Positions 8,707 to 16,526 of a DNA stretch of 64,000 bases are shown one piece after another. The position numbers and the translations under genes were made by a program. The stretch is from assembly GCF_900458435.1 (NCBI RefSeq), contig NZ_UHCT01000001.1, forward strand, positions 2,480,001-2,544,000. Reading direction: 5' to 3'. Numbering within the stretch: the first letter of the stretch is position 1; each line of letters starts with the position of its first letter. Below the pieces are notes generated by a model. That model saw only the letters and a list, made by a program, of their open reading frames with translations, was not told the DNA's origin and ran no database searches. The stretch is from Staphylococcus carnosus (GTDB taxonomy: Bacteria; Bacillota; Bacilli; Staphylococcales; Staphylococcaceae).

Positions 8707-9441
8707 TCATGCTTTACATAGAAAATCTACAATTCTCTCTATAATTGCCGATTTGTCTTCACTGCGCGGCATTAGATGCCCAGCATTTTCAAAACATACC
8801 ACTTCTTTGTCATCAACCTTTGTTAATGCTTCTGCTACTTTAAATGCACTTTCACGATAAGAAGGGTCATCTTGTCCCCCATACATCAATAAAGTTGGTG
8901 CCGTTATATTTTTTAATTCTTTCATTGTTGCATCAGTAAAAGCTTCAAACCGTTGTGCTCCGGTTTCATAATCACGAATGCGAGCCATTTCTTCAGTTTG
9001 TTCGTCATCTGTACATAAAATATAATGCTGCAACCGTTCTCCATACGTATTCAAACGTTCTATGACACCTTTTTCTCTTTTTTCATATGGAATAGACATT
9101 CCTACCACACGACCAACCTCAAATTGTTCTGCGAGTTTAAGAGAAAAAATGCCGCCTAAAGAAACACCGATTACATCAATTTCTTGATAACCTTCCGCTT
9201 GTAAAAAGTGATATGCTGCTTCAACATCTTTCCACCAATCTTGAATATCATATTTCACAAATTCAGAAACGGGCAGCCCATGTCCAGTGTAACAAGGCGC
9301 ATAACAAGTAAATCCTTCTTCATTCAGAGCTTCAGCAACCTCTTTAATATCTTGGATGGTGCCCGTAAATGAATGAAGTAATAAAACTGCACGCTCCCCA
9401 CCTTTCAAATAAAGGTTTTTTGGCGCTTTAACTTTCAACAT
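8707..9441 (-). CDS. Alpha/beta hydrolase, carboxylesterase (Est30-like)
   Basis: A 244-residue serine hydrolase. LLLHSFTG forms the oxyanion region, GVSLGG holds the nucleophilic serine, GGQDDPSY gives the acid residue and AGHLMPRSE the catalytic histidine. The layout matches the bacterial carboxylesterases annotated est. The frame is open to 9480, but a GGGAGTG Shine-Dalgarno fits the ATG at 9441, giving an N-terminus MLKVKAPKNLYL like other Est proteins. The natural substrate is unknown, probably a short-chain acyl ester. It is a single gene. Confidence 0.85.
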   Translation of the reverse strand: MLKVKAPKNLYLKGGERAVLLLHSFTGTIQDIKEVAEALNEEGFTCYAPCYTGHGLPVSEFVKYDIQDWWKDVEAAYHFLQAEGYQEIDVIGVSLGGIFSLKLAEQFEVGRVVGMSIPYEKREKGVIERLNTYGERLQHYILCTDDEQTEEMARIRDYETGAQRFEAFTDATMKELKNITAPTLLMYGGQDDPSYRESAFKVAEALTKVDDKEVVCFENAGHLMPRSEDKSAIIERIVDFLCKA

Positions 9442-9517
9442 ATAATCACTCCCGAGTATTCCTATAAGATAATTGTACAACCTTTTGTCAAATCACACCA
9501 TTTACATATGTGTTATT

Positions 9518-9560
9518 AAAAAGAGTATCTGGAAAACGACTAGTCGCTTTCCAGATACTC
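9518..9560 (-). terminator. Intrinsic terminator after the ICMT-family gene
   Basis: GAGTATCTGGAAA and its complement form a 13-14 bp stem within 9523-9560. A-rich sequence at the low-coordinate side gives U residues on the minus-strand transcript. Confidence 0.8.
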
Positions 9561-9566
9561 TGAATT

Positions 9567-10067
9567 TTAATATAGATGTGCCATTGCTTGTTCTTCTTGT
9601 TGAATACGTATATATAAAAAAAGTGCATAAGGAATAAACAATAAAGCTGTTGAATAAGCATGTGTCAGCAGAACTACTCCTATAAGTTCAGGAATAATAT
9701 TCAAAAAGTAATTAGGATGTTTAATGTATTTAAAAATACCTTGTTCTACAATACGATGCTTTTTCAAAATATAAATCTTCAGCGTCCAAATTGATCCTAA
9801 AGTACGAATAACCATAAAAAGTACGATATAACTGAAAACTAATAAGATCAATCCAACTAACGAAATAAAATCAAACCTTGGATGCTGTATTATCGCTGTG
9901 ATGATTGCTGAAACGTAGATTAACGTATGTGTTATCGCAAGATATTTCGAATTCTTAACACCATGTTGCTTTGCGCCCTCAGCTTTCAAGGCACGTTCGT
10001 GCTGAATTGAAATATAGAGTGTATATAATCTGATCGCAAAAAATATCAATAATATAAAAGTAATCAT
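9567..10067 (-). CDS. Isoprenylcysteine carboxyl methyltransferase-family membrane protein
   Basis: A 166-residue membrane protein with four or five hydrophobic segments. The C-terminal motif IVEQGIFKYIKHPNYFLN, followed by RIQQEEQAM, is the SAM-binding signature of the ICMT/phospholipid-methyltransferase superfamily (YpbQ-like in Bacillus). The substrate could be a lipid or lipid-linked metabolite; no polyketide synthase is adjacent to suggest alkylpyrone methylation. A strong minus-strand terminator at 10104-10159 lies 37 bases upstream of its ATG, so it either has its own promoter in that short gap or depends on read-through. Confidence 0.75.
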   Translation of the reverse strand: MITFILLIFFAIRLYTLYISIQHERALKAEGAKQHGVKNSKYLAITHTLIYVSAIITAIIQHPRFDFISLVGLILLVFSYIVLFMVIRTLGSIWTLKIYILKKHRIVEQGIFKYIKHPNYFLNIIPELIGVVLLTHAYSTALLFIPYALFLYIRIQQEEQAMAHLY

Positions 10068-10103
10068 AGTGGCCTCCGATGATAATTCTTGTTGTGAAAA
10101 ATT

Positions 10104-10159
10104 AAAAAACCGTATGTACTTATGAAGACAGGGATAGAATTCATCATAAGGGCATACGG
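10104..10159 (-). terminator. Terminator of the candidate small RNA
   Basis: CCGTATG and CATACGG form the outer stem and CTTATGA/TCATAAG the inner stem, separated by a 2-base internal loop. The 18-base apical loop includes ATCCCT. Six T residues follow on the minus strand. Confidence 0.8.
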
Positions 10160-10450
10160 TGAATGATTGAGAATTGTTTAACAGTAATGTCTTGGGAGTT
10201 TGTACAAGCCATTCTCAATACTATGAGAGATACTATTCTGTTAGGAGAATATTGTGACTGTAATCGAGTGTTATCTCGATTTTCTTTAGGAAGTGAAGGA
10301 ATAATATCTATATAATACTTACGCTGTCGATAATGTGTTCTAGTTCTGATACAGATGAAAACACTGTTGTTAAATTCTAGGTGTGTAGTAGATTCAAAAG
10401 ATGTATGACTTCGTTTTCTGTTGTCTCGTCGAATGTAAATTTCATGATGA
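10104..10450 (-). ncRNA. Candidate small RNA (about 350 nt)
   Basis: The 622-base gap between the ICMT-family gene and the DJ-1 gene contains a complete minus-strand transcription unit: a strong promoter (10457-10486) and a strong intrinsic terminator (10104-10159), with no convincing ORF between them. The RNA would have several pyrimidine-rich TCCC/TCCT stretches, including one in the terminator loop, a feature common in staphylococcal antisense-acting RNAs. A 22-codon ORF at 10377-10445 has no Shine-Dalgarno. I do not recognise it as RNAIII, 6S, tmRNA or RNase P RNA. It could instead be an attenuated leader of the downstream ICMT-family gene. Confidence 0.5.
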
Positions 10451-10456
10451 ATTCTG

Positions 10457-10486
10457 AGTATACGGATGTTTAACTTTGCTTATCAA
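10457..10486 (-). promoter_or_regulatory. Promoter of the candidate small RNA
   Basis: On the minus strand, TTGATA (10486-10481) and TATACT (10462-10457) are separated by 18 bases; each matches the sigma-A consensus at five of six positions. An inverted repeat, ATACGGAT (10460-10467) and ATCCGTAT (10507-10514), flanks the -35 and could be an operator. Confidence 0.6.
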
Positions 10487-10695
10487 CACAAATAATTTTA
10501 CTGTGAATCCGTATCGCTGCCCATTAATTAAAGTTAAATAAAAAATTAAATATAGTTAATAATTTAAATTTTAAACCAACTATTCCGAGCAGATTAATAT
10601 CCTTTATATAATTAACAGATTGCATATCACACATGGATTGGGGTATTTATAATGTAGACTTATATGTACTTACTTGAAAGTATGGAGGGATGAAA

Positions 10696-11388
10696 GTGGT
10701 TAAGAAAGTTTTAATTGTTAACACAAGTACAGATCATTTTGCAGATTCAGATGTTCCAACAGGATTATGGTTAGGAGAACTCGTACACTTCTATGATTTA
10801 ATGCACCAAAACCACGTACAAATTGATATCGTAAATACTAAAGGCGGCCTGACTCCGATTGACCCAGTCAGTACGTCACGTTTTATGTTAGACAAATTAA
10901 CTAAGAAATATTTAAACGACGATACATTTATGACCTTATTGAAAAACTCTCCTTCTATTAAAGAAATAACACCAACTGATTACAATGCTGTTTATTTTAC
11001 TGGCGGACACGGTGTAATGTATGATTTCCCAGGAAATCCAGATATTCAACGTGTGATTTCAGCAGTGAGAGAAAATGGAGGTGTTGTTTCAGCTGTTTGT
11101 CATGGCATTTGCGCATTCCTTAATTTCAAAGGCTTAGACGGACGCTATTATGTTGATGGCAAACGCTTAACAGGCTTTTCAAACTTAGAAGAAAAATTAG
11201 CAAACCGAAAAAAACTAGTACCATTTATGCTTGAAGATAAACTAAAAGAAGAAGGCGCAGATTACAGCAGAGCCTTTTTACCATTCCGTCCTTACGTCGT
11301 AGAAGATGGTCATTTAGTAACTGGACAAAATCCGCAATCTCCTAAAGGCGTCGCAGAAAAAGTACTCTACTTACTAAATGTGAAATAA
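10696..11388 (+). CDS. DJ-1/PfpI-family protein, glyoxalase III or chaperone-like
   Basis: A DJ-1/PfpI superfamily protein of about 230 residues. GLWLGELVHFYDLM provides the conserved glutamate, and VSAVCHGICAFLNF the nucleophile-elbow cysteine followed by histidine, as in Hsp31/HchA-type glutathione-independent glyoxalases. It probably detoxifies methylglyoxal or repairs glycation. Start choice: an ATG at 10690 touches the Shine-Dalgarno GGAGGG, so the GTG at 10696, with 6-base spacing, is the better start. It is a single gene with a strong terminator. Confidence 0.8.
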   Translation: MVKKVLIVNTSTDHFADSDVPTGLWLGELVHFYDLMHQNHVQIDIVNTKGGLTPIDPVSTSRFMLDKLTKKYLNDDTFMTLLKNSPSIKEITPTDYNAVYFTGGHGVMYDFPGNPDIQRVISAVRENGGVVSAVCHGICAFLNFKGLDGRYYVDGKRLTGFSNLEEKLANRKKLVPFMLEDKLKEEGADYSRAFLPFRPYVVEDGHLVTGQNPQSPKGVAEKVLYLLNVK

Positions 11389-11416
11389 GTAACTTTAGAT
11401 TTTAAAAACAAACGTC

Positions 11417-11457
11417 GGCAGGTCTCAAAACTTTCGTTTTGAGACCTGCCGTTTTTT
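11417..11457 (+). terminator. Intrinsic terminator of the DJ-1 gene
   Basis: A 14-15 bp perfect stem, GGCAGGTCTCAAAAC with its complement, is followed by T7. Confidence 0.95.
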
Positions 11458-11554
11458 TATCATCAAAAACCCTTACAAAACCTCAGAAAAAATCCCCTCT
11501 CAACATTGAAACTACCTCTTCTTTTTATACTTTCAGAAATGACAATAATTAAAA

Positions 11555-11631
11555 ACACGTTGACCTGAGGGCCAACGTGTAGGACCGACCGCGAATTTAA
11601 ATAAAGGAGGTCGGTTAGACATGAGATGTCT
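11555..11631 (+). other. Hairpin-rich leader with sequestered start region
   Basis: Three consecutive hairpins precede and overlap a small ORF. The first is ACACGTTG/CAACGTGT (11555-11580). The second is ACCGACC/GGTCGGT (11584-11615), whose 3' arm overlaps the Shine-Dalgarno GGAGG. The third is AGACAT-GAG-ATGTCT (11617-11631), which covers the ATG at 11621. Further complementary segments (CCTA/TAGG, GAAA/TTTC) lie downstream at about 11666-11700. No known RNA family is recognised. The arrangement looks like translational or transcriptional control of the downstream operon. Confidence 0.45.
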
Positions 11632-11764
11632 ACATCGAAAGAAAAGAATTAAAGTAAATTGTTTGAAACCCTATTGCAGTAGGTATTATAGGAAATTTCA
11701 AAATCATCGCCAAAATGACGCTAGGTGCCTATATCTCTTTTGTATCATAGTGTTAGCGGATTGA
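11621..11764 (+). CDS. Small Cys/Arg-rich ORF of unknown function (possible leader peptide)
   Basis: A 47-residue ORF beginning MRCLHRKK and ending CIIVLAD, with six cysteines and many arginines and lysines. A GGAGG at 11606-11610 is 10 bases from the ATG, but both lie in predicted hairpins. The stop is 10 bases before the ATG of the HTH regulator. I recognise no family. It may be a regulatory leader peptide or a chance ORF in a structured RNA. The region 11458-11554 before it holds no other gene. Confidence 0.35.
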   Translation: MRCLHRKKRIKVNCLKPYCSRYYRKFQNHRQNDARCLYLFCIIVLAD

Positions 11765-11774
11765 GGTGGAGATA

Positions 11775-12299
11775 ATGGAACAAGCATTTAGAATATTAAA
11801 TATCTACACAAGGTTAGTTCAACAGCAAACTGTAAACAAGTCTGATTTAGCAGAACGCTTTAATGTCAATAAACGCACAATCCAACGTGATATCGACAAT
11901 CTAAGAAACTATTTATATGAAAATGGTTCTTGGCATACTCAGATTTTATATGATACCAAAACTGAAAGTTATTACCTTAATCTCCCTGATTTAATCAATC
12001 CCAAAACTTTTTATAACCAAAATCAAATTCCAGTCACCTTTGAGATGACACAAGAAGTATTTCGTATACTTCGTCCTTATTATACATCTGAGATTATACA
12101 AAATATTAATTCTGAAGTTATTCGCGTACGCATGAATATTTCAGAGCAGAATGCCCGTACTCTCGCTTTTATTTATCACTCCAAAATTCGTGTCATCGCG
12201 CCCGATAATCTCTTACAAAAAGTGATAGACGACATGATGGAGATGCAAAAAACGTATTTAAAACAAGAAATCAAAACAAATTCAGGAGGAACAACTTGA
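11775..12299 (+). CDS. HTH (DeoR/HTH_11-type) regulator
   Basis: A 174-residue protein with an N-terminal helix-turn-helix (about residues 5-50, NKSDLAERFNVNKRTIQRDI) of the HTH_11/YafY kind. It is shorter than WYL-domain regulators, which usually exceed 300 residues, and shows no clear WYL motif; the C-terminal half has a short ARTLAFIYHSKIRVIAPD segment. A GTG at 11766 is in frame, but it overlaps the Shine-Dalgarno GAGGTGGAG, so the ATG at 11775 is chosen. It overlaps the next gene by 4 bases, so it heads a four-gene operon with two lipoproteins and a membrane protein and probably regulates it. Confidence 0.75.
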   Translation: MEQAFRILNIYTRLVQQQTVNKSDLAERFNVNKRTIQRDIDNLRNYLYENGSWHTQILYDTKTESYYLNLPDLINPKTFYNQNQIPVTFEMTQEVFRILRPYYTSEIIQNINSEVIRVRMNISEQNARTLAFIYHSKIRVIAPDNLLQKVIDDMMEMQKTYLKQEIKTNSGGTT

Positions 12300-13138
12300 A
12301 AAAATTAATCCCTGCACTTTTGATCGCAACCCCGCTTCTTATAGCGGGTTGCGGTCAAAATAATGATGACGGAAACGAAACAAAGCACAACACCAATACT
12401 GAAAGCACCACAAAACCAAAAGAAACAACTTCAGAACAAAACTATAAAGATATCACACTTTCAGATATTTTTGCTGATGGCAAACCGCATATCCTCTATC
12501 GAGCAAACCCAATGGTTGAAAATGGCGGAGAAGATGATAAACATCAATCAGTTAAAGTAACCGATACTTCAATTGATGAGTCTTCAGTCAGTCAAGTAAT
12601 TTACGTAAAAAACAATCAAGCACGTCAATTTTTCATCGACAGCAGCGACGATTTAAGATTAGGAAAGTTCTTAAAATTAAGTCCTGATGAAATCTTAAAG
12701 AAAATGAATCACTTAGCTGAAATACAGGAAAAAGAGGGCGACAATTTAGCCCCTTCTATGACTACAACCGATAATTTTACTAATATTGAAAAGTTCATCT
12801 ATCAAAAAAATCATAAAATCGAAGGAACGGGCTATAACTTTTCTCCAGCAACAGATGGTAAATTTGAAACCGATCCAGAAAACCCCAATTTAAAATTACG
12901 TACTAAAGAGTTCAAACCTGATTTCACAGCTAAAGTTAAACCTTTTAAATACAACGGCAAAACATACGCAGGTATTTCTCCATATGATGGCGAAATTTTA
13001 ATCACTGAAGTACCAGCAGACACTGAAATAGAACTAGATACTAAAAAAGATAAAGATGTACATGTTATTGATTACAAAGACTCTGAAGACGGACAAAAGG
13101 AAGCTGATGAAAAAGAGAAAGATTTTGACAATTTATAA
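12296..13138 (+). CDS. Lipoprotein, unknown function (operon with DUF805 protein)
   Basis: A 280-residue protein with a lipoprotein signal: KK, a hydrophobic core and a lipobox ending LLIAGC at about residues 15-20, followed by a Thr/Asn/Lys-rich linker. It would be anchored to the outer face of the membrane. It starts with TTG at 12296, overlapping the regulator's stop, with AGGAGGA as Shine-Dalgarno, so translation is coupled. The segments SDIFADGKPHILYRA and SQVIYVKNNQARQFFID resemble parts of the lipoprotein at 13695-14399, indicating paralogues. I do not recognise the function. Confidence 0.8.
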   Translation: MKKLIPALLIATPLLIAGCGQNNDDGNETKHNTNTESTTKPKETTSEQNYKDITLSDIFADGKPHILYRANPMVENGGEDDKHQSVKVTDTSIDESSVSQVIYVKNNQARQFFIDSSDDLRLGKFLKLSPDEILKKMNHLAEIQEKEGDNLAPSMTTTDNFTNIEKFIYQKNHKIEGTGYNFSPATDGKFETDPENPNLKLRTKEFKPDFTAKVKPFKYNGKTYAGISPYDGEILITEVPADTEIELDTKKDKDVHVIDYKDSEDGQKEADEKEKDFDNL

Positions 13139-13152
13139 GGGGGGCACTTGTC

Positions 13153-13692
13153 ATGTATTGCAGTAAATGTGGTGCTGAACTAAATCCAAGCGATGCTTTT
13201 TGTGCTCGCTGCGGAAAACCGATTACTTCAAATTCCAACACAACAGCATCTGCCAACGCTACAAATCAATTAAATATTTGGCAGAATTACCAAGCTTTTT
13301 GGCAAAATTTCATTAACTTTAATGGTAAAACAAAACGAACACCTTTTTGGGTGAGTACCGTTTTAAACATTCTTATTACAACGATATTATTGATTATCGG
13401 TATTGCAGGAAGAGATGAATTAACAGGACAAGCTTCTCCGATATTGTATATAGCAATTCTCTTTATTATTGTAACCTTCTGTCCTCAACTCGCAATCACA
13501 TACCGTCGTTTCAATGATGCAAAGAAACGCAAATGGAGTATTTGGGCGAATCTTATTTTACCTATAGACCCTATTATGGAAATCGTCAACGGTACAGGTA
13601 GTCCTATTTCATCGTTACTCCTTTTCATCACAATCGGTCTATTCATCTACAATTCCATCATTTTAATTTCACCATCAAAGGAGAGTATCTAA
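13153..13692 (+). CDS. Zinc-ribbon plus DUF805-like membrane protein
   Basis: A 179-residue protein. Residues 1-24 hold a zinc ribbon, CSKCG-x11-CARCG. The rest resembles DUF805 membrane proteins: WQNFINFNGKTKRTPFWVST, several transmembrane helices, then ITYRRFNDAKKRKWSIW. It probably sits in the membrane with a cytosolic zinc ribbon. It lies between two paralogous lipoproteins, 14 bases after the first and 2 bases before the second, so the three products may form one envelope complex. The function is unknown. Confidence 0.8.
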   Translation: MYCSKCGAELNPSDAFCARCGKPITSNSNTTASANATNQLNIWQNYQAFWQNFINFNGKTKRTPFWVSTVLNILITTILLIIGIAGRDELTGQASPILYIAILFIIVTFCPQLAITYRRFNDAKKRKWSIWANLILPIDPIMEIVNGTGSPISSLLLFITIGLFIYNSIILISPSKESI

Positions 13693-13694
13693 CC

Positions 13695-14399
13695 ATGAAA
13701 AAAGCATTTATCATTTTGTTTGCGTGTATTTTAATTCCTGCCTTAACAGGGTGCGAAAAAGATTTCAAAGATAAAAAAGAAGTATCTATTAAAGATATTA
13801 TTAATGATGAACACGAACATGTTATTTGGGCGACAGGCGGCGGCGGTGAAGATGCAGGTTATGTCTCACAAATTATTTTCACAAAAAACGGCAAAGTCAA
13901 ATCTGTCCCAATCGATCAATCAGCTGAAGTACCAACAAGCTTTATTGAAAGCCATACTCCTTCTGAATTAGAAGATAAGATGAAAAAAGATGGTCCTCCT
14001 GAATATAAAGAGTCCAAATGGCAAGAACCTGCATATATTGTCATTGAAAATAGTGAAGAAAAACCGCTTGTCACTATGGTCATTAACAATAAAAAAGGTA
14101 TGAAGGACCATGATAAAAAATCTGTAGATCGTGTCATGGAAGATCTAGGTAATACCGAAGCGCACGTAATGTATTCTGAAACAAGCAGTGGCGGAACACA
14201 ATACCCTACAGATAAACCTAAAACTTATGGTACATTTACCTTCGATCCGTCTATCATAATTGGCAATGATGACGCAGAAAGAACAATAAGTTTTACAACT
14301 TTACTGGAGAAAGGCCAAAAATTAGTTCAGCTGTCTAAAGATGACTTGAAAAACGATGATCATGTTTATAACTTCAGCCGAAGTGAACTCGAAAATTAA
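13695..14399 (+). CDS. Lipoprotein, paralogue of the 12296-13138 product
   Basis: A 234-residue protein with a lipobox ending ALTGC at about residues 15-19. The body shares a pattern with the first lipoprotein: IKDIINDEHEHVIWA parallels the SDIF...HILYRA segment, and SQIIFTKNGKVKSVPID parallels SQVIYVKNN...FFID. The spacing of 2 bases from the DUF805 gene indicates one transcript. The molecular function is not recognisable. A terminator follows at 14447. Confidence 0.78.
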   Translation: MKKAFIILFACILIPALTGCEKDFKDKKEVSIKDIINDEHEHVIWATGGGGEDAGYVSQIIFTKNGKVKSVPIDQSAEVPTSFIESHTPSELEDKMKKDGPPEYKESKWQEPAYIVIENSEEKPLVTMVINNKKGMKDHDKKSVDRVMEDLGNTEAHVMYSETSSGGTQYPTDKPKTYGTFTFDPSIIIGNDDAERTISFTTLLEKGQKLVQLSKDDLKNDDHVYNFSRSELEN

Positions 14400-14446
14400 C
14401 TGAATATGTATCACACTATAACTTCGAGCAATATTCAATAATTTGT

Positions 14447-14493
14447 ACTTCCTCTAATGCAGACAATCAAAATTGCATTAGAGGAAGTTTTTG
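14447..14493 (+). terminator. Intrinsic terminator of the lipoprotein/DUF805 operon
   Basis: ACTTCCTCTAATGCA pairs with its exact complement around a 12-base loop and is followed by T5. Confidence 0.9.
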
Positions 14494-14682
14494 CTTTCCA
14501 CAGATAAACTAGATACCACTAATCCTATTTCATCAATCACACTTATCTATCCCATTTTAAATATGTTATTTTTAGTTGAGTAAGGGAAATACCTACTTCA
14601 AAGTACTCTAGCTATCACATTGATAAATATGCTTATGTCATTATTTTAAAACTTTGCTATTAATTATTTAAGGAGAGATAAT

Positions 14683-15828
14683 ATGGTGCAGAATACAGAA
14701 TTCGAAACACCTATTACAATTATTGGAGGTGGCATTGGCGGTTTAACTTTAGCTCGTGTGTTGCAAGTGAATGGTATACCAACGAAAGTTTATGAATCAG
14801 ATACATCTCGTGATGCACGGACACAAGGTGGCCAATTAGACATCCATGAATATAATGGACAAGTTGCATTAAAAAAAGCACAGCTGACGGAAGCTTTCCA
14901 ATCTATTATCCAAAAAGGTGCAGATGCGGCTCGAATCGTTGGAGAAAATGGTGATATCCTTTTAGATGTTCCAGATGATGAATCAAATGGTCGTCCAGAA
15001 GTTTTACGCGGTGACCTTAGAAATATTTTAATTGACTCTTTAAAAGAAGATACCATTGCATGGAGTAAAAAGGTGGATCATGTAGAAAAAACTGATAATA
15101 ATCAATATAAAGTTGTATTTCGAGATGAAACTTCTATTGTGACGGATAAACTTATAGGTGCAGATGGTGCTTGGTCTAAAGTCCGTAAATTACTGACAAA
15201 TATCACGCCGCATTATTCAGGCACCACTTTTATTGAAACTTATTTATATGATGTAGATTATAATTATCCTAAAACTGCCCAAGAAGTTGGGAAAGGCGCA
15301 ATGTATGCATTAACACACAATAAAGGAATTGTTGCACATCGTGAAGCAAACAATATTATCCATACTTATGTTCAAATGAATTGTTCCGAAGAATGGATTG
15401 ATCATATTGATTTTTCAAATGGCAATCAAGCGGTCCAAACAGTAGCAGCAGAATTTGAAGGCTGGGCATCAGAAATCAAAGCACTTATTACAGAAACAGA
15501 CAGTCATATCATACCACGTAAAATTTATGCTTTACCTGATGAACATCGTTGGGCGCCACAATCAGGAGTGACTTTAATCGGAGATGCAGCACACTTAATG
15601 GCACCTTCAGGAGAAGGTGCAAACTTAGCAATGTTAGATGGTGCTGAATTAGCCGAACTCATCGCAGCCCATAAAGGCAACTTTGATACCGCTATACGTA
15701 AATATGAAGAGCAAATGTTCCCAAGAAGTGAAGAAGAAGCAAAAGAATCTCATGAACTGTTAGAGATTTGTTTAGGACCAGATAGCCCAGATAGTTTAAT
15801 AAAATTATTCCAAAGTGCTGATCAATAA
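14683..15828 (+). CDS. FAD-dependent monooxygenase (TetX/PHBH-like)
   Basis: A 381-residue flavoprotein monooxygenase. ITIIGGGIGGLTLARVL is the FAD-binding Rossmann motif, LIGADGAWSKVR the DG motif, and LIGDAAHLMAPSGEGANLAM the GD motif, which is diagnostic of group A flavin hydroxylases. The length matches TetX-type enzymes, but sequence alone cannot show tetracycline inactivation; many relatives hydroxylate other aromatics. It is a single gene with Shine-Dalgarno AAGGAGAG. The next genes (minus strand) also concern quinone-type aromatics, so a detoxification role is possible. Confidence 0.85.
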   Translation: MVQNTEFETPITIIGGGIGGLTLARVLQVNGIPTKVYESDTSRDARTQGGQLDIHEYNGQVALKKAQLTEAFQSIIQKGADAARIVGENGDILLDVPDDESNGRPEVLRGDLRNILIDSLKEDTIAWSKKVDHVEKTDNNQYKVVFRDETSIVTDKLIGADGAWSKVRKLLTNITPHYSGTTFIETYLYDVDYNYPKTAQEVGKGAMYALTHNKGIVAHREANNIIHTYVQMNCSEEWIDHIDFSNGNQAVQTVAAEFEGWASEIKALITETDSHIIPRKIYALPDEHRWAPQSGVTLIGDAAHLMAPSGEGANLAMLDGAELAELIAAHKGNFDTAIRKYEEQMFPRSEEEAKESHELLEICLGPDSPDSLIKLFQSADQ

Positions 15829-15846
15829 AATAATTCTATGTATACA

Positions 15847-15903
15847 AAAAACCTAGATGAAAGGAACTTGAAGACGTTCCAGATTCATCTAGGTTTCTTT
15901 TTT
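15847..15903. terminator. Bidirectional intrinsic terminator
   Basis: AAACCTAGATGAA and its complement form a long stem with an inner GGAAC/GTTCC stem, flanked by A-rich and T-rich tracts. It serves the monooxygenase gene and the convergent mhqD gene. Confidence 0.88.
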
Positions 15904-16505
15904 TAATCTTCTAAAGCTTTTGCTGCATCATTTAAAGCAGCTTCTGTGATACCGTGAGATACAGTCCAGTGTGTTTCTACTTTCGCACCTGAACGTTTGA
16001 AGATATCAATGACACGTTCACTTTCTGATACAGGAACGATTGGATCTTGTGTTCCCATTGAAAGGAAAATAGTCATGTTGCTTAAGTCTCTCACATTTTC
16101 TATATCAGCAGGATATAATGGTGCAAAGAGTAAAGCTTTCGCAAATGTTGTATCCTCTCTCAATAATAAATTGATAGCCATATTAGAACCATTTGAGAAA
16201 CCGACAAGAACTGCTTTGTTCAAGTCGAAGTTATAATGCTCTGCTGCTTCTCTTAAGAAATCATTCAATTCATCACTGCGTTCTGCTAAATCTTCCCAGT
16301 CATATTGTCCTTCTCCGACACGTTTAAAGAAACGCGCCATGCCGCCTTCAGAAACATTTCCTTTTACACTTAATACATTGTAATCAGGATTTAAACGAAG
16401 CGCTACCGGAATTAAGTCAGTTTCATCTCCGCCAGTACCATGAAACATGATGAATGTCGGTTGGTTGCTGTCTTTTCCTTTACGAAAAATGTGTTTCATA
16501 TCCAT
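15903..16505 (-). CDS. mhqD: Phospholipase/carboxylesterase-family hydrolase MhqD
   Basis: A 200-residue alpha/beta hydrolase. FIMFHGTGGDETDLI is the oxyanion strand, VGFSNGSNMA carries the nucleophile, GTQDPIVPV the aspartate and TVSHGI the histidine. In staphylococci and Bacillus this protein is encoded with a ring-cleaving dioxygenase and responds to quinones through MhqR. Here the dioxygenase gene lies 21 bases upstream in the same direction, supporting a two-gene operon; no mhqR gene is adjacent. The Shine-Dalgarno is AAGGAGGT. Confidence 0.87.
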   Translation of the reverse strand: MDMKHIFRKGKDSNQPTFIMFHGTGGDETDLIPVALRLNPDYNVLSVKGNVSEGGMARFFKRVGEGQYDWEDLAERSDELNDFLREAAEHYNFDLNKAVLVGFSNGSNMAINLLLREDTTFAKALLFAPLYPADIENVRDLSNMTIFLSMGTQDPIVPVSESERVIDIFKRSGAKVETHWTVSHGITEAALNDAAKALED

Positions 16506-16526
16506 TGATATCTTACCTCCTTCAAA

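Noticed and set aside
10377..10445. 22-codon ORF inside the candidate small RNA (minus strand)
   Set aside because: Its ATG is 5-6 bases from the predicted transcript start and has no Shine-Dalgarno; likely chance.
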